Positions 7,863-15,962 of a DNA stretch of 21,902 nt are shown piece after piece (the first letter of the stretch is position 1; every line of letters begins with the position of its first letter). The stretch comes from Ignavibacteria bacterium. GTDB lineage: Bacteria; Bacteroidota; Ignavibacteria; Tepidaquicellales; Tepidaquicellaceae. The notes under the pieces are model-generated. The model was not told the DNA's origin. It did not search any database and saw only the letters and a list, made by a program, of their open reading frames with translations. The position numbers and the translations under genes are program-made. The stretch covers positions 1 through 21,902 of the forward strand of contig JADJAH010000014.1 of the NCBI GenBank assembly GCA_016704345.1, given 5' to 3'.

Positions 7863-10800
7863 CGCCCTGTTCACCGTAACGCCACCTAACAGTTTGGTAT
7901 TGATTGCCGAATGTGATGAAAAGCTGAAGACACTTACACATGGCAAGATGTATCTTGGTTTCGGTTTATTTTCCTACCTTCCCACTCTGCCAGACCCATA
8001 CGCCGCCAATCTGGGTTTGCTGTCAAAACAGTTTTCCTTGCGCGGTCAAAACGAAGCCGGAGTCAATATTCAGGGACACAAGAAAAGCAGCAACGTCTGG
8101 ATGTGGCTCTTTGGTTTGGTGCAATGGGACAAGAAAACACCGGCGCCTGATGATGTTTCAGTATCCTTCTATTTTGCACCTCTTCAGGCTCCTTTGAATG
8201 TTGAAAAGGATGAGAAGATAGAAGCAAACATACGACCTGCAAATGAACAACCTGTTATTAGAAATGACTTATACAACAACTTATCTTCCTATCAAACTAA
8301 TGGCGGAGAAAATCCACAGTTATTTCCGCCAACAAGTAATATCACAGGTGGTGAGTCACTTCTTGTGTCCCGAAATGCGCTTGCCGGTTTTTCAGCATCA
8401 GACTTTGCCTTGCTGGATGTCAGCAGTAATGCCAATCAAATGGGTATTGCATTCACCAAAGTGAACAATGACATACAGCGAGTATTATCGAGAAAGTATA
8501 AGGTGTCAATTACAGATGAACAAAATGCAAGCGTCTTTCCTATTCAAATCAGAGGACTTGATGTTATCACAGCAGGGATGAATGTACAAGCATTTACCGT
8601 ACCTTCAATTGCTTGGGAGCCTGTATTTAATCTTACAAAGCCTTACCTGGTAAAAGGAGGAGTAGATGACAACGGAGTTACTCTTACTCCTCCTTATGAT
8701 CCGCCGATTGGTTTCAACTATTATGACAGTGATGGATTTGCCACACGCATTGGAAATTTGAGCAAACTGTCCGTGCCGATGTCGCCCATCCCAATGTCTA
8801 AGTTTCTTGTTAAAACTTATCAGAGCAAGGAAGATGGAAAGACATATGCTTTTTTCAATCTGCCCTTTGGCATGGTTGCGTTTACGATTCTGGATAACAG
8901 AAATTCTTCTCAAAGCAGAAAGCCCACATTAGCAAACATCAAACCTGACTTTGAGGGAAAAGTGAAAGGTGGTATTCAGTTGGAATTGACAGCGGGAGTA
9001 TCTTTGGCTTTAGATGAAAGTGACTTGTTTGAAGGATTCTCAATTCAGCTCATGAATATCAATCATGCAGATGGCAAACCGTCGGAAGCAAGTACTTTGG
9101 CTGCTACACCGACAAAAATATTTGAAGGTGAATTCAAGACGCCTCCAAGTAGTTTGCCGGGTCGTCCCGGAGTACCACTCACGAGAGTAGGACTAAGCGG
9201 TTATGGCGCAAGCATGTTCAGTAATTGGGAAAACAGGACGGCTCTCTTTGCACAAGTCAGTCAGGCTCAATTCAATGTCATAACCGGACGAACGAGTCAT
9301 GAAGTGGTTCAGGTGAAAAGTATGTTATATCCTTGGGGAATCAGAGTGGTCCGCACCATTACGATATTGCGATTGGCAAGCGGATATGTAACCCGTTTTG
9401 ACAGCGGCTGGAAGGCAGAGAGCAACGGGAAATATGACTTCAGTTATTATGAACCTATCTATGACGCCCCTCCAAATCAAAAGAAAGTTATTGGAAAGAA
9501 ATTTATTGAAGATCCGTTCAAATTTCATCCGGGTATTGTGAATGGTTTGTACAATATTAGAAATATCAAAGAGCAGCCAAAAATTTTCGGACCTGGTTCT
9601 CCAAACGCAGAGTTGTATGCAGTAACTTTTGATGCAGATGTTGAATTGGAGAATGTAACAGAAGGGGGTTCAGGCAACAGAGTTTCCGCAAAGGGTATAT
9701 TAGCATATGTGCAGGTTTCACCTCCTGGTGAGCCTATTACTTTAAGTGAATTTGTGGAACTGTTAGATTCTGAGGATAACTCTATAGGCGGTCCCATTGA
9801 TTGTATAATTAAAGTAGCCGGTACGAAACAGCATATGAAGGTGAACAGATTTGATGTGAGCAGAACTGTTGATGACTTAGGTGAAACCATATTTGTATGT
9901 GCGGCTCGTGGTTCTGTAATTCTGCCAAAAGACGGAAGCTGGAGTATTGTAAAGCACAATCGTAAGACAGGTGATGTCTCTCCTTTGCCGGAGCAATTGA
10001 GTGCTCCATTAGTTCGAAGTGGTGTTTGGTCTAATGGTAAACTCAAAGACCCGACGAGTGTCAGCAATTTGGTGCGCGTAGCTCATCCTGTCGACTTGTT
10101 AAAACCACCTGACGATTCAACAATAAATTTTGGATTCCTTCAGAACATGGGTACGCAAAAAGTATTGTTCATGACTCCTGCATTTAAAAGAGGGAGTGAA
10201 ACTCTTGTGAGTAAGGCGCCGCCTTTGTTGGCTGATTCATTCCGCCTTCTGAACAGCAGCAGTATTTTTCCCAACATTGGAAATCTTGATAACAATTTTG
10301 GTGAAGCTGTTTCACTGCTGAAAGGGGTGAAAGGATCGAATCCCGTTGACGCGTTCAAAAAAATTAATGTAGCAGGTTTTGGTGATGTCTATGAATTGTT
10401 ACATTTGGATTCAAAGGAACCCGCAGGTAAGCTTATTGACCAGGGATATAAATTAGCCAAGGGCGCTCTTGGAGACATGACCAATGAACTAATCAGGTTT
10501 GACCTTCCGTCAATGGATTACCCGCTAATCAACTTCAAGGATTTCCTCATTATTCGCATGAAGTATGAAGCAAAGGAAGGAAAGGCATCCGGTAAGAATT
10601 ATGTAGGTAAGTTAGATTTCGATATAGATTCATTTGCTCAGGACATGGGAAACACATGGAAGGGGCGAATGAACAATCTTTCAATCGTTGTGACCATAGG
10701 TCCCTTAACCGATGTAATGAAGATCAAAGGTAACTTCAACTCACAAAAAGGAAAAGAGGTTGATCTGGGCAGCAAGAATTCCGGTGATTCCGGGGATACA

Positions 10801-11586
10801 TTACCTCTGCCTGAGATTGAGTTTAGCGATGCTGTGGAACCGGTCATAAAAATTCTGGAAATACTAGCATCCCTCAGTTCAGGGGATTATGGTGATGCCT
10901 TGAAAAAAGGACTAAAGGTGGCGATGAGTAATAGTGCCAATATGTGGGAATATAAATTTGAAGCCACAAAAGATATTTCGTTAGTTCGGTTCCCACCGCT
11001 CAAGGAGGCATACGAAAGTCCTTTAACACCCCTTAAACTTGAAGCAAGCATGAGTATTGGCGTCTTCTTTAATGCGGCGCTGAAAGTAACGACAGATCCA
11101 AAACAGTTGTTACCAACTGCCGGTGCATTCTTCAAATTTCACGGCGGTATGCAGGTCATGTGTGTTTCAGTGGGTGTTGGCACAATATACGCAGTTGGAA
11201 ACGTTGATCTCAAGTTGGAAGCTGATTCAAGCCCTAAGCTTGCTGTCACACTGAAGTTCGGATTTGGTGCGCAGATAACGGTAGGTTTGCCGGTAGTTGG
11301 TCATGCCAGCGTATTGTTTATGGTGGGAGTGGAAATTTATGCTGATAGCACTTCGAAAGTTAGAATAACAGGATTCATGCTTTTCAGAGGTGAGGCTGAA
11401 CTGTTAGGCGGACTTGTTTGCGTAACAATTACAATAGAAGCCAAAGGTTCCATTGAAAGAGAATCCGGAGATGACAAACCGGCAATTTGCAAAGCTCAGG
11501 TCACATTCGCTATTGACATTAGCATCTTCCTGATCATTGACATCAGTTTTAGTGAAAGCTGGGAAGAAGAACGGCAAATCGCTTAG
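7783..11586 (+). CDS. Gene A, C-terminal part: giant beta-rich protein of unknown function
   Basis: This is an uninterrupted frame of about 1267 codons. Its first ATG (7783) lies inside the previous frame, has no ribosome site, and gives an implausible N-terminus until about 7836, so I read this as the continuation of gene A after a one-base insertion at 7829-7834. It is beta-rich throughout. Landmarks are FSYLPTLPDPYAANLG (near 7969), SLPGRPGVPLTRVGLSGYGA, SPPGEPITLSEFVELLDSEDN, and a helical insert EFSDAVEPVIKILEILASLS (near 10819-10880) followed by GDYGDALKKGLKVAMSNSAN. The last 150 or so residues (from about 11130) alternate Gly, Val and aliphatic residues (KFGFGAQITVGLPVVGHAS, FRGEAELLGGLVCVTITIEA), as in long amphipathic beta-sheets. 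No signal peptide or enzyme motif is seen. Gene B starts 42 bp downstream on the same strand. Confidence 0.75.
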   Translation: MKIFFGTINYLRIRSQKIKPYSLALHNALFTVTPPNSLVLIAECDEKLKTLTHGKMYLGFGLFSYLPTLPDPYAANLGLLSKQFSLRGQNEAGVNIQGHKKSSNVWMWLFGLVQWDKKTPAPDDVSVSFYFAPLQAPLNVEKDEKIEANIRPANEQPVIRNDLYNNLSSYQTNGGENPQLFPPTSNITGGESLLVSRNALAGFSASDFALLDVSSNANQMGIAFTKVNNDIQRVLSRKYKVSITDEQNASVFPIQIRGLDVITAGMNVQAFTVPSIAWEPVFNLTKPYLVKGGVDDNGVTLTPPYDPPIGFNYYDSDGFATRIGNLSKLSVPMSPIPMSKFLVKTYQSKEDGKTYAFFNLPFGMVAFTILDNRNSSQSRKPTLANIKPDFEGKVKGGIQLELTAGVSLALDESDLFEGFSIQLMNINHADGKPSEASTLAATPTKIFEGEFKTPPSSLPGRPGVPLTRVGLSGYGASMFSNWENRTALFAQVSQAQFNVITGRTSHEVVQVKSMLYPWGIRVVRTITILRLASGYVTRFDSGWKAESNGKYDFSYYEPIYDAPPNQKKVIGKKFIEDPFKFHPGIVNGLYNIRNIKEQPKIFGPGSPNAELYAVTFDADVELENVTEGGSGNRVSAKGILAYVQVSPPGEPITLSEFVELLDSEDNSIGGPIDCIIKVAGTKQHMKVNRFDVSRTVDDLGETIFVCAARGSVILPKDGSWSIVKHNRKTGDVSPLPEQLSAPLVRSGVWSNGKLKDPTSVSNLVRVAHPVDLLKPPDDSTINFGFLQNMGTQKVLFMTPAFKRGSETLVSKAPPLLADSFRLLNSSSIFPNIGNLDNNFGEAVSLLKGVKGSNPVDAFKKINVAGFGDVYELLHLDSKEPAGKLIDQGYKLAKGALGDMTNELIRFDLPSMDYPLINFKDFLIIRMKYEAKEGKASGKNYVGKLDFDIDSFAQDMGNTWKGRMNNLSIVVTIGPLTDVMKIKGNFNSQKGKEVDLGSKNSGDSGDTLPLPEIEFSDAVEPVIKILEILASLSSGDYGDALKKGLKVAMSNSANMWEYKFEATKDISLVRFPPLKEAYESPLTPLKLEASMSIGVFFNAALKVTTDPKQLLPTAGAFFKFHGGMQVMCVSVGVGTIYAVGNVDLKLEADSSPKLAVTLKFGFGAQITVGLPVVGHASVLFMVGVEIYADSTSKVRITGFMLFRGEAELLGGLVCVTITIEAKGSIERESGDDKPAICKAQVTFAIDISIFLIIDISFSESWEEERQIA

Positions 11587-11628
11587 TAACAAGTTGAAGT
11601 GAATTTTTGAAAGAATAAATAATTCATC

Positions 11629-14013
11629 ATGTCATTTGAACACACACGTTTCACAATCATGACGTTACCGCAAACTGTTGATGCAAACGGATTGCTGCGA
11701 TTGAACATCGTATTCATACCACGAAATTTCAGTCCGTTAGATGAAGTTCAAACTGTTTATAATCCGAACGGCAAAGTGCCGGCCTTCGTGAATATCAAAC
11801 CTCATTTCACGATTAAGATCTCAAACGACCCTGATGAATTTCCTGGAAAATTATCCGGTGACAAAGAATTAGATCCGGTTAGTCAGCTGGTCTATTCAAC
11901 AGTGATGGCTGATATTTATACAACATTGCGCGATGCAAAAGACGGTAACGGCAAACCCAAATATTTTGATATTGATCCGGGAAGAAGTTCAGATCAACCG
12001 GTTAGTCCTGCCAATAAGAAACACAGGGCACCCGAGGCAGGCAAAAACAGGGATTTGGCTATTCGGAAATATCTTCCACATTCTTATAGAAACGCTTTCA
12101 ACTTTACCTCGCCACGCATAAAGAACGCAGTAACTGATGACAGCTATCATTGCGCCATGCGTGATCAGACAAGACGAATAGATATGACCATTGATAACCG
12201 GGTCAGCTGGGGGAAAGTGTACGCCCATCTTTTGCGTCAGCCACTGATGGCAAAACAAGCCGGTTTGATTTATGAAGTCAGCGTTCAACTTGATCCGGAA
12301 GATTTTGAAAAAGGTGGTTGGATTTATGCTGATCTGAAAGACGAACCAGACTCACCGTATTTTGATGCTCAAAAAGATTCATTGGGAAAACCAACCGGTG
12401 AATTCGTAAAGCGATATGCAGCCCGAATTCCCATGCTGACAAAGAACAATGAACGGAGCCTGTTTGCATCCATACTGTTTCCGGTAATGAAACCGGGAGT
12501 TACTCCGACAGGTGTCTTTGATGAATTATATATTGAAGCGGCTCGATTCAATGATGGATTTGCAACCATCGTTCATGCGGATCAGCCGAAGAGCGGAAAC
12601 TTATTGAAGGAAGAAGCGGATGGTTTTCACCCGCAGAAGGACTTGGGAATTCGTCTAGGATGGGAAGATGAACAGATCCTTATCTGGTATTTGCGTCAAA
12701 TGACAGTTGCAGAAAACTCCACTGAACGACTTGATGCACCTTTGGGAGTAATGGGCTACAAGGTTGACGTGCGTGTGGCCGGAGGCAATGATGCTGATTG
12801 GGAGTCATTGAATGCAGTCAGCAGCAATGTGAATTTAAATAATGGAATCATGCAATTGGAAGGCATTGACATTGGATCATTTTCTGATGAGTTGCCTTAC
12901 CAGGTATATCCTACCAAAGTTTATGATGATCAAGAAAAGAATGCGAGCAGTAATTACTGGTTGCCTATGTATTTTGCCAATTGGAACAATGCTTCACTGG
13001 TATTGCCCGACAACACCGCTGCCCTTATATATAAGAATGCTGAGGAAAAATTTAAGCCGGTAACGGTTAGTGATTCATATACACCAAATGATGTAAATGT
13101 AAAACTTTTATATGGAAAGGATTATGAATTCAGAGTAAGACTCTCTGATATCAGCGGTGGCGGTCCGTCACCGTCCAGCAGTTCACCGGAGGGATTACCA
13201 CCAAGCTTCATAGGTAAAACTCCATTCCGCAGATATGTAGCTCCGCATACAGTAACAATAGTAAATGAAAGCGATGTTAAAGAAAATGTTGACGGGCATA
13301 ATTTTGATGCATCGTCATTAAAACTCTCCAGACCGTTGCTTGGTTATCCGGACGTTGTGTACACAGGAAAATACAACGATCCTGTGGGTCGTTTGACTCA
13401 AGCTGTACAAGACCATATTGACCTGCAAGAATCAACTGAGAATGATCCAATTAGGAAAGGAGCTAAAGCTTTCGGAATACCTGATCCTGATGTGTCAGCA
13501 GTAGAGATCAAAGTAGAAGTAGAGACCTTAAACATGGATAATCTTGCGAGTGATGATGGTCGTGAGCATTACATCACTCTATACACCACTACACGCAACT
13601 TCTCTGCTTTTGATGAAATGAATGCAGATGAGGATATTGAAGTGCCTATCAGGTTCGAAGACTTTCCTGTGTTGAAACTGACTACGGACAAACCATTTCC
13701 TCTTAACTCAGACAACACATTCATCAATGAAACATCAGGAGAAATATTACTGCCAAGAGCCAGGAATATCAGAATAACATTGAGGGCTGTTGGGGAAGAC
13801 AAAATTAATTATTGGGGAGATCATCATATTAAGAGTAACACAAATCCTCGTTTGGGCAAGACGACGGTAATTTCTATGCGCAAAGAATCTATCAACGAAC
13901 AAGGTTTATTTCCGTACACAGACAATCCTAAAACTCTGCAGGCTATTTATCTTCAACCCGATCCATTTCCAATCAAGCTCGATCCCATGGCAAAGAAAAT
14001 TTCAAGGTGGTGA
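11629..14013 (+). CDS. Gene B, main part: large protein of unknown function
   Basis: An intact frame of 794 codons starts at ATG 11629, 42 bp after gene A, with an A-rich leader and no Shine-Dalgarno. It has no signal peptide or membrane segment. It appears multi-domain: a beta-rich N-terminus (FVNIKPHFTIKIS), a central helical and mixed part (SWGKVYAHLLRQPLMAKQAG, GWIYADLKDE), a segment with DLGIRLGWEDEQILIWYLRQ (near 12637-12696) and LDAPLGVMGYKVDVRV, then a low-complexity linker GGGPSPSSSSPEGLPPS (near 13155-13205) before FIGKTPFRRYVAPHTV and LGYPDVVYTGKYNDPVGRL. The stop at 14011-14013 looks artificial. One extra A in the AAAA of CAAAGAAAATTTC (13990-14003) shifts the frame, and the protein should continue as MAKKFQGGETGMPDIVQRLG to 14458, about 942 aa. 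I cannot name a family. Confidence 0.75.
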   Translation: MSFEHTRFTIMTLPQTVDANGLLRLNIVFIPRNFSPLDEVQTVYNPNGKVPAFVNIKPHFTIKISNDPDEFPGKLSGDKELDPVSQLVYSTVMADIYTTLRDAKDGNGKPKYFDIDPGRSSDQPVSPANKKHRAPEAGKNRDLAIRKYLPHSYRNAFNFTSPRIKNAVTDDSYHCAMRDQTRRIDMTIDNRVSWGKVYAHLLRQPLMAKQAGLIYEVSVQLDPEDFEKGGWIYADLKDEPDSPYFDAQKDSLGKPTGEFVKRYAARIPMLTKNNERSLFASILFPVMKPGVTPTGVFDELYIEAARFNDGFATIVHADQPKSGNLLKEEADGFHPQKDLGIRLGWEDEQILIWYLRQMTVAENSTERLDAPLGVMGYKVDVRVAGGNDADWESLNAVSSNVNLNNGIMQLEGIDIGSFSDELPYQVYPTKVYDDQEKNASSNYWLPMYFANWNNASLVLPDNTAALIYKNAEEKFKPVTVSDSYTPNDVNVKLLYGKDYEFRVRLSDISGGGPSPSSSSPEGLPPSFIGKTPFRRYVAPHTVTIVNESDVKENVDGHNFDASSLKLSRPLLGYPDVVYTGKYNDPVGRLTQAVQDHIDLQESTENDPIRKGAKAFGIPDPDVSAVEIKVEVETLNMDNLASDDGREHYITLYTTTRNFSAFDEMNADEDIEVPIRFEDFPVLKLTTDKPFPLNSDNTFINETSGEILLPRARNIRITLRAVGEDKINYWGDHHIKSNTNPRLGKTTVISMRKESINEQGLFPYTDNPKTLQAIYLQPDPFPIKLDPMAKKISRW

Positions 14014-14020
14014 AACCGGA

Positions 14021-14458
14021 ATGCCGGATATTGTGCAACGTCTGGGAAATCAACTGGACGTGGCAATCAAGGACTTGACATTGACAGCAGAGAATGGCGA
14101 ACGGCTTCAGTTTTGGTGCAGTAACATGATCAGGCACAGTATGGCTCCGGATAACAGCAGTATTACATTTGATAACAAAAATGAGTTGCAAGGGCACTGG
14201 TTAGTTTGCACTACATTGGTCTTAAATAGAGATTGGACATGGGATAGTTTAAATCCAAGTAGTTTTATCATTCATCGCAAACGAACAATGGGAAGTGATG
14301 ATCCAGGCATTGTCAAAGACTTCGAAAGGATTGGTGATCTGGAGTTGAAAAAAACCGCATCCTTTCAGGCAATTCAGGAGGGTAAAGACGGGAAGATACA
14401 TCGTGAAAATACACGATTGATCTTAATCGATGTAGTCGATGTAAAACCGGCGGTATGA
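14021..14458 (+). CDS. Gene B, C-terminal part
   Basis: These 145 codons continue gene B in another frame; the ATG at 14021 is an internal Met of GGETGMPDIVQRLG. The sequence looks like a beta-sandwich domain: VAIKDLTLTAENGERLQFWC, IRHSMAPDNSSITFDNKNEL, HWLVCTTLVLNRDWTWDSLN, then RLILIDVVDVKPAV at the end. The TGA stop (14456-14458) overlaps the ATG of gene C in ATGA, which implies translational coupling and supports this as the true end of B. A separate small gene starting at 14021 is possible but less likely, because the upstream frame continues smoothly when one base is removed. Confidence 0.65.
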   Translation: MPDIVQRLGNQLDVAIKDLTLTAENGERLQFWCSNMIRHSMAPDNSSITFDNKNELQGHWLVCTTLVLNRDWTWDSLNPSSFIIHRKRTMGSDDPGIVKDFERIGDLELKKTASFQAIQEGKDGKIHRENTRLILIDVVDVKPAV

Positions 14459-15057
14459 ACCTGCCTGATACAATTAAGTTGCAGTATAAGATTGAATCGG
14501 TTTTTAGAGAAAATCATGCGCCGGCAGTTGACAACGCTTTTGAAACAAAGTCGGTTGAATTGCCAACTACCATTAATCCAACCCAAACTCCAAAACTAGT
14601 GGCTGCCGGAATCGCATTGAGTCCTTATCTACGGAATACAAAGTATTCGGAAACAGAAGCGCGAACCCGCTATCTCTGGCTGGAGTTTGACAACTTACCG
14701 CTTGACAAACATGATGACTTGTTTTGTCGTGTGTTGGCTTATAGCCCTGACCAGTTGATTAGTAATAATAGCCCATCATTGATGAAAACTCCTTTCGAGT
14801 CGCCACTTTCATTGGACCCGGAATATATCCGTGTGGTTACGCCGGATAGCGGACATGATCATAATGGGTTAGATGCAATGCAAAGGATGCAAAAATCAAC
14901 GATTCAGGCAGGCATTTTTACATATTGCCTTTGCCTGAAGGATTGCATCATGAAAGCAAAGAACTGTTCGGTTTCTTTACTTATGAATTTCGATACGGTC
15001 ACACAGACAAAATATGGAGCACTGCACAAGGTAGATTTGGGAGGCAATTACGCGTAG
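14455..15057 (+). CDS. Gene C, N-terminal part: protein of unknown function
   Basis: The ATG at 14455 overlaps the stop of gene B by four bases. The first 160 or so codons look genuine: QTPKLVAAGIALSPYLRNTK, ARTRYLWLEFDNLPLDKHDD, LFCRVLAYSPDQLISNN, PEYIRVVTPDSGHDHNGLDA. After AMQRMQKSTIQAG (near 14915) a base is missing and the frame that continues is HFYILPLPEGLHHESKELFG, with GFFTYEFRYGHTDKIWSTAQ and RFGRQLRVAGLQHPAPTLTC up to about 15120. The residues after 14920 in this frame and the stop at 15057 are therefore not real. Gene C as a whole (14455-15789) would be about 445 aa. No signal peptide and no recognised domain. Confidence 0.65.
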   Translation: MNLPDTIKLQYKIESVFRENHAPAVDNAFETKSVELPTTINPTQTPKLVAAGIALSPYLRNTKYSETEARTRYLWLEFDNLPLDKHDDLFCRVLAYSPDQLISNNSPSLMKTPFESPLSLDPEYIRVVTPDSGHDHNGLDAMQRMQKSTIQAGIFTYCLCLKDCIMKAKNCSVSLLMNFDTVTQTKYGALHKVDLGGNYA

Positions 15058-15198
15058 CAGGTTTGCAGCATCCCGCACCGACGCTTACATGTTTGGTGAA
15101 CAGAGATGAGAAAGTGATAACCGCAATGCTCCTATGCTGTTGCCGTTCATGAAGGAAATGATTTCACGGCTAATCCTCCTCACACTTCTATTTGGGGA

Positions 15199-15789
15199 TT
15201 GCTGTATGCACAAGTTAAACAAGCCGATGGTTTGGATTACAGAAACATCTTGTTAAATGAAAGTGAAATGAAACCAAAGCCCAAGAGAAAACAGGATGAA
15301 ATCTTTTCAACTTTCATGCAAGAAGCGGAAGAAAGGCGGGCAGAAGATATCCGGTTAAATGTGCGTCATCCTCACAAAGTTGATGCGACTGCTATAATGC
15401 AGGATGTTATGCAGCAAATGACAATTGAGAAGCATAATGACCAATCGGCGTTTTGTGTATGGTCAAACAAGGAAGTACAGGAGATTCTTGAGCTCTATGG
15501 TTTGCCAGTTGATTCTTCTTTGAGTATTCTTTGTGTAGAAGTCTTTGGACAAGTTAATAATACTTATGAGCATATTGATGATTTCGCGATAAATAAATCA
15601 TCTTTGATCAAAAATACTGAGAAGGAATTTGGGAGTGAAGTAGCATTAGAATATAACCGTACAATTGATGTCGTTGGACCACAGCCGCCAAAAAGACCTA
15701 TTGATCCGCTAAACAGTCATTTGGGAATGCATCGTATTTTGCGTACCTCTCCGTTGACAGAAGTCACATATGTTTGTTGCACGGATTAA
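15199..15789 (+). CDS. Gene C, C-terminal part
   Basis: This frame actually becomes meaningful from about 15133 (YAVAVHEGNDFTANPPHTSI), ahead of its first start codon, and joins the middle part of gene C through two missing bases near 15122-15133 (ITxNAPYAVAV). It reads WGLLYAQVKQADGLDYRNIL, then a charged, probably helical linker (EEAERRAEDIRLNVRHPHKV, AIMQDVMQQMTIEKHNDQ), then a mixed segment (SLSILCVEVFGQVNNTYEHI), and ends RILRTSPLTEVTYVCCTD. It is the last gene of the A-B-C unit and converges with tnaA, 161 bp from its stop. Function unknown; a separate short gene starting at 15199 is unlikely because coding sequence extends upstream. Confidence 0.65.
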   Translation: MLYAQVKQADGLDYRNILLNESEMKPKPKRKQDEIFSTFMQEAEERRAEDIRLNVRHPHKVDATAIMQDVMQQMTIEKHNDQSAFCVWSNKEVQEILELYGLPVDSSLSILCVEVFGQVNNTYEHIDDFAINKSSLIKNTEKEFGSEVALEYNRTIDVVGPQPPKRPIDPLNSHLGMHRILRTSPLTEVTYVCCTD

Positions 15790-15920
15790 TTCCCAGCACT
15801 ACATCGGAATTGAAGCCTTGATATTGACTACTTTCAGGGCTTCGTTTGGTGTTTTGAATTTATCGCAAAGTCCAGTTTCGCTGCATTCTCTCCAGTTGAA
15901 GAGTTATGCATTTTTTTCCA

Positions 15921-15962
15921 TTTCAACTTTCAACTTTCAACTTTCAACTTTCAACTTTCAAC
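15921..15962. repeat. Tandem heptamer repeat (TTTCAAC) x6
   Basis: Six exact copies of TTTCAAC occupy the gap between the convergent gene C and tnaA. The repeat contains the tnaA stop codon (TGA on the minus strand, 15951-15953), so the last residues of tryptophanase (VES-stop) are encoded by repeat units. Heptamer arrays of this type occur between genes in Bacteroidota-like genomes. Confidence 0.9.

Noticed and set aside
9525..10067. 180-codon minus-strand open frame inside gene A
   Set aside because: It is a shadow of the long, coherent plus-strand frame; composition is low-quality and no motif is recognisable.
15921..15962. Heptamer array as a CRISPR remnant
   Set aside because: The units are seven bases and contiguous, with no spacers and no cas genes nearby.
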